Source: Achromobacter anxifer (GTDB lineage: Bacteria > Pseudomonadota > Gammaproteobacteria > Burkholderiales > Burkholderiaceae_B). From it: a DNA stretch of 64,000 nucleotides. Both the position numbers and the translations under genes were made by a program. The notes beneath the pieces are model-generated. The model was not told the DNA's origin, did not search any database, and worked only from the letters and a program-made list of their open reading frames with translations. Positions 52,286-61,068 of this stretch are shown here, piece by piece; position 1 is the first letter of the stretch; the number at the start of each line of letters is the position of its first letter. Location of the stretch: contig NZ_CAHLAR010000002.1 in NCBI RefSeq assembly GCF_903652925.1, positions 310,001-374,000 on the forward strand, given 5' to 3'.

Positions 52286-53132
52286 AGCATCCCTCGTGGA
52301 AGCCCGTCTCGAAGCCGTAGCGCTTGCCCAGCGCGGAATCCGCGGCCTGCCTGCCGTATTGCAGGACCAGCGACGGCTTCACGCCGAACACCGCGTCCGA
52401 GGCCAGATACGGATCGCCGGCGTTGAACAGATGGGTGACCAGGCGCTGGTGTCCGGGGGCGTCGATCATGAAATGCAGATGCGCCGGCCGGAAGATGTGG
52501 CGGCCGGTGGCCGCCATCATGCGGCCGACGGGACCGTCGCCCGGAATCGGGTAGGACACGGGCAGGATGGTGCGGATGGCAAAGGAGCCGTCCTCGCCGC
52601 TGCGGTAGCGTCCGCGCAGATTGCCCCGCGGCTGCTCCACGTCCTGGCCCGAGTACATGCCGTTGGCGGCCGTCTGCCACACGTCGAGCACGGCGCCGGC
52701 CAGCGGCCGGCCCTCGGTGTCGCGGACGTGGCCGTGCACCAGCGCGGGCTCGCCCGGGGTCTGCGCCATGTCCTCGCCCGGCGCGCGGTCGGGCATGCCG
52801 GCGATGTAGAAGGGGCCGAACACCGTGCTTTCGGTGGCCTGGCCCGGCTTGCGGTGGTTGATGGCGTCCACCAGCATCGACACCCCCAGCGTGTCCGACA
52901 GCAGGATGAATTCCTGCCGCACGGCGCCGTCGCAGATCTGGCCGGTTTCGGTCAGGAACCGGATCGCCGCCATCCATTCGGCCTCGGTGGGTTCGACGTC
53001 GGCGACGAAGGCGTGCAGGTGCCGCACCAGGGACTGCATCAGCTGCCGCAGTCGCGGGTCCGGCGTCTGGGCGAATGCGGCGGCGACCATATCGGTCAGG
53101 GCGGTTTCGGCGTTTGGCATGGCGGTGTTCAC
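52260..53132 (-). CDS. Intradiol ring-cleavage dioxygenase (hydroxyquinol 1,2-dioxygenase type)
   Basis: A 290-residue dioxygenase with the N-terminal dimerisation helices and the iron(III) ligands Tyr160, Tyr194, His218 and His220. The length and the Arg-Pro-Ala-His-Leu-His motif fit hydroxyquinol/catechol 1,2-dioxygenases. In known hydroquinone and p-nitrophenol clusters the homologue turns 1,2,4-benzenetriol (hydroxyquinol) into maleylacetate, the same intermediate reached from hydroquinone. It follows the semialdehyde dehydrogenase gene by nine bases. Confidence 0.85.
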   Translation of the reverse strand: MNTAMPNAETALTDMVAAAFAQTPDPRLRQLMQSLVRHLHAFVADVEPTEAEWMAAIRFLTETGQICDGAVRQEFILLSDTLGVSMLVDAINHRKPGQATESTVFGPFYIAGMPDRAPGEDMAQTPGEPALVHGHVRDTEGRPLAGAVLDVWQTAANGMYSGQDVEQPRGNLRGRYRSGEDGSFAIRTILPVSYPIPGDGPVGRMMAATGRHIFRPAHLHFMIDAPGHQRLVTHLFNAGDPYLASDAVFGVKPSLVLQYGRQAADSALGKRYGFETGFHEGCYDFVLPRA

Positions 53133-53141
53133 GGCAGCTCC

Positions 53142-54602
53142 TCAGCGCTTGAAATGCGGCGGCACGGCGGCGTCCACATTGACCCACACGGACCTGGCTT
53201 CAGTGTAGTCATGCATGGCCTCGAAGCCCATCTCGCGGCCGTAGCCCGACTGGCCCACGCCGCCGAAGGGGCTGCCGGGATTGACCCGCTTGTAGCAGTT
53301 GATCCAGCACATGCCCGCATGGATGGCGCCGGCCAGCTTGTGGGCCCGCGCCAGGTCGCGCGTCCACAGCCCGCTGCCCAGGCCGTAGTCGGTGGCATTG
53401 GCGATGGCCAGGGCTTCCTCGTCGCTGCCGAAGCGCAGCACGGTGACGAAGGGGCCGAACACTTCTTCCTGCGCGACGCGGTCCCGGGGCCTGGCCTCGA
53501 CGATGGTGGGCGTGACGTAGTAGCCCGAAGCCAGCTCGCCGCCGGGCGCCTTGCCGCCGGCCAGCAGGCGCGCGCCCTGTTCGGCGGCGATGCCCACGTA
53601 GGACAGCACCTTGTCGCGGTGCTGCGCCGAGGTCAGCGGCCCCATTTCGGTATCGGGCGAGCGCGGGTCGCCCAGGCGGATCGAGTTCGCCAGCGCCGTG
53701 AAGCGTTCCAGGAAGGCGTCGGCGATCCTGTCGTGCAGCATCAGCCGCGAGCCCGCGATGCAGGCCTGGCCCTGGTTGTGGAAGATGGCCCAGGCGGCGC
53801 CGTTGACAGCGGCGTCCAGGTTGGCGTCGTCGAACACGATGTTGGCACCCTTGCCGCCCAGTTCCAGCTGCACGCGCTTGAGATTGCCCTTGGACGCCTC
53901 GACGATGCGGCGGCCGGTCGCGGTGGACCCCGTGAAGGCGATCTTGCCCACGTCCGGGTGCTCGGCCAGCCGCTGGCCGGCCGTGTGGCCATAGCCCGGG
54001 ACCACGTTGACCACGCCTTCGGGGAAGCCCGCCATGGCCATCAGTTCGGCGATGCGCAGGGTCGATAGCGGCGTGAGCTCCGAAGGCTTGAGCACCACGG
54101 TGTTGCCGGCGGCCAGGGCGGGGCCGAGCTTCCAGCTGGTGAACATCAGCGGGAAGTTCCAGGGCACGATCTGGCCCACCACGCCGATGGGCGCGCGCTG
54201 CACGTAGTTCAGGAAACCCGCTTCGACGGGGATCACGCTGCCCTGCAATTTGTCGGCCATGCCGCCGAAATAGCGGAAGCAGCCCGCGGTGCGCGGCACG
54301 TCCAGGCCGCGCGTGTCGCGTATCGGGTGGCCGGTGTCCAGCGTTTCCAGCTGCGCCAGTTCCTCGGCGTTGGCTTCGATCAGGTCGGCCAGCTTGAGCA
54401 GCAGGCGTCCGCGCTCGGCGGCGGCCATGCGCGACCAGGCGGGAAAGGCGCGTTGCGCGGCCTGCACGGCGCGGTCCACGTCTTCCGCCTCGGCCGCGGC
54501 GATGGCGGTGATGAGGGTTCCGTCGTGCGGATTGAGCACGTCTATCGTGCCGCCGGCGGCCGCATCCACGAAGCGGCCGTCGATATAGAGTTTGTTCTGC
54601 AT
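53142..54602 (-). CDS. hapE: Aldehyde dehydrogenase, probable 4-hydroxymuconic semialdehyde dehydrogenase
   Basis: A 486-residue NAD(P)-dependent aldehyde dehydrogenase. Active-site Asn149, Glu247 in Leu-Glu-Leu-Gly-Gly-Lys and catalytic Cys281 in Gln-Ala-Cys-Ile are all present. Downstream of the hydroquinone dioxygenase genes, its role should be oxidation of 4-hydroxymuconic semialdehyde to maleylacetate, as HapE/PnpE does. By sequence alone it could be a generic aldehyde dehydrogenase; the context decides. Confidence 0.85.
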   Translation of the reverse strand: MQNKLYIDGRFVDAAAGGTIDVLNPHDGTLITAIAAAEAEDVDRAVQAAQRAFPAWSRMAAAERGRLLLKLADLIEANAEELAQLETLDTGHPIRDTRGLDVPRTAGCFRYFGGMADKLQGSVIPVEAGFLNYVQRAPIGVVGQIVPWNFPLMFTSWKLGPALAAGNTVVLKPSELTPLSTLRIAELMAMAGFPEGVVNVVPGYGHTAGQRLAEHPDVGKIAFTGSTATGRRIVEASKGNLKRVQLELGGKGANIVFDDANLDAAVNGAAWAIFHNQGQACIAGSRLMLHDRIADAFLERFTALANSIRLGDPRSPDTEMGPLTSAQHRDKVLSYVGIAAEQGARLLAGGKAPGGELASGYYVTPTIVEARPRDRVAQEEVFGPFVTVLRFGSDEEALAIANATDYGLGSGLWTRDLARAHKLAGAIHAGMCWINCYKRVNPGSPFGGVGQSGYGREMGFEAMHDYTEARSVWVNVDAAVPPHFKR

Positions 54603-54638
54603 GGTTGAGTATTGGTTGATCAGTGGGTCGGGACGGGT

Positions 54639-55658
54639 TCAGAACGCGACCGGATAGGGCGCGAGTTCGCCGCTTTCGTAGCGCTGTGGCAGGTCGGGCG
54701 TCGCGTTTTCCCACACCAGCAGCATCGAGCGCTTGGTCGAGTAGCCCTGGTGGCGGATGTCGGCGGGCATGGCGCAGATGTCTCCGGCGCGCATGGTGAC
54801 GCGGGCGCGCGGCGCGCCGGTGTCCTTGTCGCCGATGTCCCACACGATTTCATCCGACAGCTGCAGAAACCATTCCACGCGGTCATTGCCGTGGAAGACG
54901 GGCAGGATGAATTCCTCGGTGGTGGGGCAGAACAGGCTGGCGCCGCACACCGACGTGACGGACGGATTCCAGGTGACGTCCGAGCGCGACAGGTACTTGA
55001 ACAGGCTGAAGGCGTGGAGCGCGCCTTCGAAGCCCGGTTCGGCATGGATCTCGGGTTCGTCCTGGGTCACGTCGGCGAAGGCGCGGTTGATGGGCAGGTC
55101 GTCGCGCAGCGGCGAGTCCTCGGGCAGGCCGGGCATGCGCCGCGTGGCGATGCGCGAACGCTCGATGGCGGCGATGTTGTCGCCATGCTTGCGGCCGAAG
55201 GCGGAGCCGGTTTCCTCGGGTGCCGCGAACGGATCGAAGCCTTCGTTAGTCCAGTCGTGCAGCATGGCCTTGAAGGTGGCCATGATGAGCGGGGTGTCGA
55301 AGGTCTCGGTGTAGTCCACGCCGGCCGCCTTCATCACGCCGTTGAACGAGCCGGCGTAGACGTCCACCTTGCCGTAGTGGTTGCGCGTGCCGAACACGTG
55401 GTCGAAGTTGACCCAGCCGTAGAAGAAGCCCCAGGCCACGTCGCGCATCAGGGCGCGCAGGAAGGCGTCGGCCGCGATGGCATGGGTGCGGGTCTGGCCC
55501 TTGGACGGCCAGTGCACCTTGACGAAGTACTCGTCGCGGGTGAAGGTGAAGGCGCCGAGATCGAAGCGCTTGTAGCCGGTCGCGGCGTCGGCCGCGCTGG
55601 CGGCGACCTTGCCGGCGGCGAAAGAGGGGTTGAGGGCGGGGGTGTCCAGCATGGCCAT
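54639..55658 (-). CDS. hapD: Hydroquinone 1,2-dioxygenase, large subunit
   Basis: A 339-residue protein of the size of the large (about 38 kDa) subunit of two-component hydroquinone dioxygenases (HapD/PnpD). In the C-terminal cupin the residues His256, Asn258, Glu262 and His303 form the likely iron site; from memory this is the ligand set reported for PnpCD, which should be verified. The enzyme opens hydroquinone between C1 and C2 to 4-hydroxymuconic semialdehyde. The small subunit gene is 40 bases upstream and the semialdehyde dehydrogenase 36 bases downstream. Confidence 0.9.
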   Translation of the reverse strand: MAMLDTPALNPSFAAGKVAASAADAATGYKRFDLGAFTFTRDEYFVKVHWPSKGQTRTHAIAADAFLRALMRDVAWGFFYGWVNFDHVFGTRNHYGKVDVYAGSFNGVMKAAGVDYTETFDTPLIMATFKAMLHDWTNEGFDPFAAPEETGSAFGRKHGDNIAAIERSRIATRRMPGLPEDSPLRDDLPINRAFADVTQDEPEIHAEPGFEGALHAFSLFKYLSRSDVTWNPSVTSVCGASLFCPTTEEFILPVFHGNDRVEWFLQLSDEIVWDIGDKDTGAPRARVTMRAGDICAMPADIRHQGYSTKRSMLLVWENATPDLPQRYESGELAPYPVAF

Positions 55659-55698
55659 GTCGGGTCTCCTGAGGGAATGGGATGGGCGGGCTTGCGGC

Positions 55699-56193
55699 TT
55701 ATTGCAGGCAGATGTCGGCCCACTTCTCGACGGACAAGCCGCCTGCGCGGGTCTGGATCAGCAGCACGCCCGGATACGGCGCACTGAAGCGGTAGGCGCA
55801 GCCCGCCGGCAGCAGGCACTGGTGGCCGCGGCCCAGCAGCGCGCGGCCCATGGGCTTGCCTGCGGGGGACTGGCCCGCCAGCGCGGCGCCGTCGGCGGCC
55901 GCGGGCGGCTGTTCCAGCGCCAGGAAATCGACCTGCACCTGGCCGTCCATCACGATGGCGAATTCGTCGTGGCTGCAGGCGTACCAGGGCGACACGCCTT
56001 CGGCGCGCAGGGTTTCGATGACGTATTCCAGGTTCTTGCCGACCACCACTTTTTCGTAGGGCGCGGAATTCGCGGCCACTTCGAAGATGTTGGAAAACAC
56101 GTAATGGCGGGGCGAGCCTTGGGTGATCTCGATGGAGCCCTTGCGGTAGTCGTTCAGCGAACCGAAGACGGTGGGGGATGCTGCGGCGTTCAT
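55699..56193 (-). CDS. hapC: Hydroquinone 1,2-dioxygenase, small subunit
   Basis: A 164-residue cupin-like protein matching the small subunit (about 18 kDa) of HapCD/PnpCD hydroquinone dioxygenases. It has Gly-Ser-Leu-Asn-Asp-Tyr-Arg-Lys-Gly near 11-19, Tyr-Ala-Cys-Ser-His-Asp-Glu-Phe near 71-78 and a C-terminal Gly-Leu-Ser-Val-Glu-Lys-Trp. It has no full metal set of its own and forms the active heterotetramer with the large subunit encoded next. It lies 84 bases downstream of the Bug gene. Confidence 0.88.
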   Translation of the reverse strand: MNAAASPTVFGSLNDYRKGSIEITQGSPRHYVFSNIFEVAANSAPYEKVVVGKNLEYVIETLRAEGVSPWYACSHDEFAIVMDGQVQVDFLALEQPPAAADGAALAGQSPAGKPMGRALLGRGHQCLLPAGCAYRFSAPYPGVLLIQTRAGGLSVEKWADICLQ

Positions 56194-56277
56194 GAAGCCT
56201 CCTATGTCGGGTAATGCCGTCCGCGCAAGGGAAGCGCGCGGACGGAGGGAGCGGGGCGGGCGTATCAGTCCGCCGTA

Positions 56278-57246
56278 TCAGTCGACCTTCAGGTTGATCT
56301 TGCGGATCACGCCGGTCCACTTGGCGGTGTCGTCGAGCAGCTGGCGCGCGGTGACGTCGGGCGGCTCGGGCCGGGGATCCAGGTCGTTGCCCTGCAGCTT
56401 CTGCCTGACCTCGGGCCGCGCCAGGGCGCGCGCCACTTCCTCGTTCATGCGCTGCACGATGGCGGCGGGCGTACCCTTGGGGGCGAACAGCATTTCGCGG
56501 AAGGTGGCGTCGTAGCCGGCCACGCCGGCCTGCTGCATGGTGGGCACGTCCGGCGCCTGGACCGAGCGCGCAGAGCCCGATACCGCCAGGCCGTACAGCT
56601 TGCCGGCGGCCACATAGGGCGCGACCACCGGCGACGCCAGATAGCCGCAGGCAACCTGCCCGGCCAGCACGTCCTGGGCGGCGGGCGAGGGGCCCTTGTA
56701 GGGCACGTGCAGGACGTCCAGGCCGGCGTCCGACAGGTACAGCTCCATCGCCAGATGGCCGGGCACGCCCTGGCCGCCGGAGGCGTAGCTGAGCGCGCCC
56801 GGCGTCTTGCGGGCCTGCGCGTCCAGCTGCGCCAGCGTGCGCAGGCCCGACGCCGGCGAGCACACCAGCATCTGGTTGAAGTTCGCCAGCGCGACCACGG
56901 GTGTCAGGTCGTCCGCCTTGAAATTGAGCTTGCGGTAGATGGCCGGGTTGATGGTGACAACCGTGTCGGGCGCTTCCAGGAAGGTGTAGCCGTCGGCCGC
57001 TGACCGGGCTACCGCTTCCGCGCCGATGTTGCCGCCGGCGCCGGGACGGTTTTCCACGATGAGCGGCTGCTTCAGCGCCTGGCCCACGGCGTCGGCCACG
57101 ATGCGCGCCGCCGTGTCGCCCGGCGATCCCGCGGGAAACGCGACCACGATGCGGATGGCGCGGGTGGGCCATTCCTCTTTCGCCTGGGCGAGCGAGGCCG
57201 AGCTGGCGGCCATACAGGCTGCCAGCGCAAGTAAATGCGGTTTCAT
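56278..57246 (-). CDS. Bug-type (tripartite tricarboxylate) substrate-binding protein
   Basis: A 322-residue periplasmic receptor. The signal peptide is cleaved after Ala-Gln-Ala22, and Trp-Pro-Thr-Arg-Ala-Ile-Arg-Ile-Val-Val, Pro-Gly-Ala-Gly-Gly-Asn-Ile-Gly and Val-Pro-Tyr-Lys-Gly are the usual Bug motifs. No TctA/TctB membrane subunits are encoded nearby, so it is an orphan receptor as are most Bug proteins. Its position between the sulfatase-like gene and hapC suggests it binds the aromatic or an acidic ester precursor. Confidence 0.92.
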   Translation of the reverse strand: MKPHLLALAACMAASSASLAQAKEEWPTRAIRIVVAFPAGSPGDTAARIVADAVGQALKQPLIVENRPGAGGNIGAEAVARSAADGYTFLEAPDTVVTINPAIYRKLNFKADDLTPVVALANFNQMLVCSPASGLRTLAQLDAQARKTPGALSYASGGQGVPGHLAMELYLSDAGLDVLHVPYKGPSPAAQDVLAGQVACGYLASPVVAPYVAAGKLYGLAVSGSARSVQAPDVPTMQQAGVAGYDATFREMLFAPKGTPAAIVQRMNEEVARALARPEVRQKLQGNDLDPRPEPPDVTARQLLDDTAKWTGVIRKINLKVD

Positions 57247-57296
57247 GCTGTCTCCTGACGATTATTTTCCAGGCGCCCTGGTCCGGGCGCGCTGCG

Positions 57297-58874
57297 CTAC
57301 CACCTGCCGATATGGATGCCGGCCGATTCCTCCTTGCGTGTCCATCCCGTCATGGCGGCGTGGCTGACGGTGGGGTGGATCTTGCGGTTGCGCAGCCAGT
57401 CGAACAGCATGGCCTGGTAGCGTTCGCGGACCGGCGCGAGCGCGGGGTCCGTGCCCAGGTCGTCGTATTCGTCCGGGTCGGCGCGCAAGTCGAATAGCTG
57501 GGGGCGCAGGCCTTCGAAATGGACATACTTCCAATCGTGGTCGCGCACCATGATGGTGTGGCAGCCGTCGGCGGGACGGCCCAGCGGTTCGCGCACGAAG
57601 TCGCGGAACGCGTAGTTGTTTTCCGAGAACACGGCCCGCCGCCAGTCGGCCGGCGTTTCGCCGCGCAGCAGCGGCAGCAGGGATCGTCCTTCCAGGATGT
57701 GGTCGGGAATGTCCGCGCCCATGGCGTCCAGGATGGTAGGCACCAGGTCTATGGCCTCCACCAGGCGCGATTCCACCGCGCCGCGTGGCGCGGAGTCGCC
57801 GGGCAGGCGGATGATGAGCGGCACCTTGGCCACGCAGTCGTGGAACAGTTCCTTCTCGCCCAGGTAGTGGTCGCCCAGGTAGTCGCCATGGTCGCTGCAG
57901 AAGATGACCATGGTGTCCTGGTCGCGGCCGCTGCGCCGCAGGTAGTCGAACAGCACGCCCAGCTGATCGTCCACCTGTTTGATGAGGCCCATGTAGGTGG
58001 GGATGACGGTCTCGCGCACCTGGTCGCAGGAGAAGTTCCTGCTGACTTCCGCCTGGCGAAAGCCCTGCAGCACGGGGTGCGCGTGGTCCAGTTCGCGCGC
58101 GGCCCGCTTCACGGCGGGCACGTCGTCGACCGAGTACATCGCGTGATACGGCGCCGGCGCGACATAGGGCCAGTGCGGCTTGATGTAGGACAGGTGCAGC
58201 ACCCAGGGCTGGTTGCCGCTCTGCTCCATGAACTCGATCGCGCGCCGGGTCATGTAGGGCGTTTCGGAATCCGTCTCCGCGACGCGCGCCGGCAGCCCGG
58301 CGTAGCGCATGTTCCAGCCGGAAAGGATTTCGCCGTTGGCGCCCAGCGCCGAGTTGGCGTGATCGTGCCAGGGGTTGGCGCCGTCATAGCCCTGGCGGCG
58401 CAGGTATTGGGTGTAGTGATGCGATTCGTCGCTGAAGCCCGGCGGCCAGATGCCGTCGTCGCGGTCATAGGGTTCGAACCCGCCTTGCGCGGCCAGGATG
58501 CCGTTGGCGCTTGCCGGGTCTATGCCCAGGCGCCGCAGGCCCGAGCGGTCGGCTTCGACATGGGTCTTGCCAGCCACTGCCACGCGCACGCCCCGCGGTC
58601 GCAGATGGTCGCCCAGCGTCATTTCGCTGACGGGCATGGGCACGAAGTTCCATACCGCGCCATGGCTGGTGACATAGCGGCCGGTGTAATAGGACATGCG
58701 CGACGGACCGCAGACCGGGCCCTGCACGAAGGCGTTATCGAAACGCATGCCTTCGGCGGCCAGGCGGTCGATGTTGGGCGTGTGCAGCCGCGGCTGCCCA
58801 TAGCAGGACAGATAGTCCCAGCGCAGTTGGTCGCACATGATCCAGAGCACATTGCGTACAGCCTGTCCGCTCAT
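57297..58874 (-). CDS. Sulfatase/phosphonate monoester hydrolase family enzyme
   Basis: A 525-residue alkaline-phosphatase-superfamily hydrolase. The formylglycine signature is complete: Cys55-Gly-Pro-Ser-Arg59 then four residues and Thr-Gly. Metal-site pieces are Cys-Asp-Gln near 14-16, Gly-Lys-Thr-His near 100, Lys-Pro-His and Ser-Asp-His-Gly-Asp near 345. It cleaves sulfate or phosphonate/phosphodiester esters once Cys55 is converted to formylglycine by a maturase encoded elsewhere. No signal peptide is seen. It is first in the hydroquinone operon, which suggests an aryl ester substrate that releases hydroquinone or a related phenol. Start ATG 58874. Confidence 0.88.
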   Translation of the reverse strand: MSGQAVRNVLWIMCDQLRWDYLSCYGQPRLHTPNIDRLAAEGMRFDNAFVQGPVCGPSRMSYYTGRYVTSHGAVWNFVPMPVSEMTLGDHLRPRGVRVAVAGKTHVEADRSGLRRLGIDPASANGILAAQGGFEPYDRDDGIWPPGFSDESHHYTQYLRRQGYDGANPWHDHANSALGANGEILSGWNMRYAGLPARVAETDSETPYMTRRAIEFMEQSGNQPWVLHLSYIKPHWPYVAPAPYHAMYSVDDVPAVKRAARELDHAHPVLQGFRQAEVSRNFSCDQVRETVIPTYMGLIKQVDDQLGVLFDYLRRSGRDQDTMVIFCSDHGDYLGDHYLGEKELFHDCVAKVPLIIRLPGDSAPRGAVESRLVEAIDLVPTILDAMGADIPDHILEGRSLLPLLRGETPADWRRAVFSENNYAFRDFVREPLGRPADGCHTIMVRDHDWKYVHFEGLRPQLFDLRADPDEYDDLGTDPALAPVRERYQAMLFDWLRNRKIHPTVSHAAMTGWTRKEESAGIHIGRW

Positions 58875-58970
58875 TCCCGCCTCTCGTCCCGTTCCGCCAG
58901 CCACCATGGCTTTCGTCAGACGCCACGATATTTCGCGGCGGCTGGGCGGCTCAAGCGAGATTTGCTAGAG

Positions 58971-58985
58971 TTTCACTCAGTGAAA
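58971..58985. promoter_or_regulatory. IclR operator candidate
   Basis: TTTCACTCAGTGAAA is a perfect palindrome with 7-base arms and a central C, about 30 bases before the regulator's ATG, in the 141-base divergent region shared with the catabolic operon. Confidence 0.7.
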
Positions 58986-59015
58986 TCAGAAGGTCTGGTC
59001 CGAAAGGGGCGCGCA

Positions 59016-59834
59016 ATGAGCCGTTGGAACCCGAAAGTGAAGACGATAGACGCGCTGGAGCGCGGCCTGATCGTGCTGGACGAAGTGCGCGCCACGCAGG
59101 GCGCAAGCCTGCAGGAGCTGCATCTGAGCACCGGCTACGCCAAGGCCACGCTGTTGCGCATCCTTGCCACGCTGCAATTGCGCGGCCTGATATGGCGGCG
59201 CATCGCCGATGACTATTTCTGCCCGGCCAGCTCGCTCAACGAACCCAGCCGGCGCGCGCGCGTGCTGGACGTGCTGGGGCAATGCGCGGCGCCGGAACTG
59301 GACCGCCTGCAGGCAGAGGTGCTGTGGCCCTCGGACCTGACGGTACGGCGCGGCAGCTCGATGGCCATGCGCGAGACCAATCGCAGCCAGTCCTACTTCA
59401 CGATACGCAGGGATAGCATCGGCTTCCAGATCAATATGCTGCGGTCCGCGGTGGGACGCGCCTATCTGGCCTTCTGCGCCGACAAGGAGCGCGATTCGAT
59501 CCTGGCCGCGTTGCGCCGCAGCCGCCGCGAAGGCGACGCGCTGGCGCACGATTGCGCCGCCGTGGAGAAGATGCTGGAGCAGACCCGCCGCCAGGGCTAC
59601 GGCCTGCGCGAACAGCGCTTCGGCGGCGATTACGACAAGACCCGCAAGGACCAGAACGACAGGCTGGAGGCCATAGCCGTGCCCATCATGGCCGCGCCGG
59701 GACGGCTCTACGGCTGCGTCAACATCGTCTGGATCCAGGGCGTGCGCACCGCCGACCAGATGGTGGTGCAGTGCCTGGAGCCGCTGTGCCGCACGGCTCG
59801 CGCCATCTCAGCCGGTATGAGCCGGCGCGCCTGA
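59016..59834 (+). CDS. IclR-family regulator of the hydroquinone operon
   Basis: A 272-residue regulator: winged helix near residues 9-65 (Ala-Leu-Glu-Arg-Gly-Leu-Ile-Val-Leu and Thr-Gly-Tyr-Ala-Lys-Ala-Thr-Leu-Leu-Arg), then the IclR ligand domain. IclR proteins such as PcaR, PobR and CatR control aromatic catabolism, often binding the substrate or its product. It is divergent from the seven-gene catabolic operon and probably represses or activates it from the shared palindrome. ATG 59016 has AAGGGG 10 bases upstream. Confidence 0.9.
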   Translation: MSRWNPKVKTIDALERGLIVLDEVRATQGASLQELHLSTGYAKATLLRILATLQLRGLIWRRIADDYFCPASSLNEPSRRARVLDVLGQCAAPELDRLQAEVLWPSDLTVRRGSSMAMRETNRSQSYFTIRRDSIGFQINMLRSAVGRAYLAFCADKERDSILAALRRSRREGDALAHDCAAVEKMLEQTRRQGYGLREQRFGGDYDKTRKDQNDRLEAIAVPIMAAPGRLYGCVNIVWIQGVRTADQMVVQCLEPLCRTARAISAGMSRRA

Positions 59835-60127
59835 AGCGTCAGGGGATGCGCTGACGCGGCTGCCGTGGGGCAGCCATGCGCATCGCGCCATTCCCATCCC
59901 AGGCCAAGCGCCAACCTTCGTGAACCCAGGCGCCTTGTTGCCGCCGCCCGTCCTGCGCGGCGCGGCGTCTGCGCGCGCGTCCGGTTGCGGTTGCTTGAGA
60001 TGGAATCTTGCTCCCATGTTGTTTTTTTAATGTACTAAAAAGTCATAAAAACTAGGGTTTACACGAATAATATCGACAAAATTTTCGGTCTATAAAGCAT
60101 CATTGTTTTTTTATTGTATTTATAGAG
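59835..60127. other. Intergenic region with an AT-rich promoter segment
   Basis: Nothing coding is seen. Bases 59835-60000 are GC-rich. From about 60010 to 60127 the composition turns strongly A/T-rich, with long T runs, and ends directly at the next ATG. It probably carries the promoter of the second Bug operon, but no clear -35/-10 pair stands out. AT-rich islands of this type can also bind H-NS-like proteins. Confidence 0.5.
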
Positions 60128-61003
60128 ATGAAAATTGCTCTGATGGGATGCGGCGAAGTCGGTTCCTGCTATGCGCAGGCATGGGGCGCCGCCGGGCACA
60201 CGCTGGTCGGAATCTGCGAGTTGCGGCAGGACGAGGAAATGGCGGAACGCGCCCGGCGTCATGGCGCCGCGTTGCACGCCGAGCCGGGCGCGTGGCTGGG
60301 AGAGGCGGACATCGTCGTGTCGGCGGTGTATGGCCACGCCGCGCTGGAAATGGCGCGGCAGAGCTTTCCGCACATGCGGCAGGGCGCGGTCTACGCCGAC
60401 TTCACCACGGCCAGCGCGCCCGACATGCAGGCTGCTGCGGCGGCCGCCGCTGAACGGAACACCGACTTCACCGACGTCGCGATCATGGGCGCCATCGCCC
60501 TGCTGGCGGAACGCACGCCCTTGCTCTGCGCCGGCACCGGCACGGACGCCGTACTGCGGCTGGCCGAGAGCGGCGGGGCGCCGGCGCGCGCCATCCAAGG
60601 CGCGGCGGGCGACGCCGTGCGCCTGAAGCTGCTGCGCAGCATCATGACCAAGGGCATGGAAAGCCTGGCCGTGGAATGCCTGGTGGCGGCCGAGTCCATG
60701 GGATTGAGAGCCTCGCTTTACGAGGTGCTGGCGGACATCGACCAGACCCCGCTCACGGCCTTCATGGATTCGTTTGTCCGGTCGCACGTGCTGCATGCGC
60801 AGCGCCGCCAGGCGGAAGTCCGGGAAGCCCGCGAGCAACTGCTGGAGGCGGGTCTGGAGCCTCTGGTGCTCGATGGCGTCGAGCGGCTGTTCAGCCGCAC
60901 CAGCAAGGGCATCCAGGATGCGCGGGCGGACGGCGATTTCAAGCTGCCGGACTCCGTCGAGGCGCGCCTGGCCTGGCTGACGACGCTGGCGCGCGAGCAC
61001 TGA
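60128..61003 (+). CDS. NAD(P)-binding dehydrogenase, 6-phosphogluconate/3-hydroxyisobutyrate dehydrogenase-like (DUF1932)
   Basis: A 291-residue enzyme with an N-terminal Rossmann fold (Met6-Gly-Cys-Gly-Glu-Val-Gly12) and an all-helical C-terminal domain of the DUF1932 type. It lacks the Gly-Ala-Gly-Asn-Ala-Lys motif that carries the catalytic Lys of classical beta-hydroxyacid dehydrogenases, but a Lys stands in Val-Arg-Leu-Lys-Leu-Leu-Arg near 161. Only AGAG directly touching the ATG precedes the gene, so the ribosome binding site is weak. It opens the operon with Bug, RraA and D-2-hydroxyacid dehydrogenase. Confidence 0.82.
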   Translation: MKIALMGCGEVGSCYAQAWGAAGHTLVGICELRQDEEMAERARRHGAALHAEPGAWLGEADIVVSAVYGHAALEMARQSFPHMRQGAVYADFTTASAPDMQAAAAAAAERNTDFTDVAIMGAIALLAERTPLLCAGTGTDAVLRLAESGGAPARAIQGAAGDAVRLKLLRSIMTKGMESLAVECLVAAESMGLRASLYEVLADIDQTPLTAFMDSFVRSHVLHAQRRQAEVREAREQLLEAGLEPLVLDGVERLFSRTSKGIQDARADGDFKLPDSVEARLAWLTTLAREH

Positions 61004-61068
61004 GCGACGCGCGCAACACGATGCCGCGTGCGGCATATCCAACAAGAATCAACTGTGCGAGGAAGACA

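Noticed and set aside
57247-57296. GC-rich hairpin between the sulfatase-like gene and Bug as a terminator
   Set aside because: The 6-bp stem (GCGCCC/GGGCGC) has no T-run on the transcribed strand, so the genes are treated as one operon.
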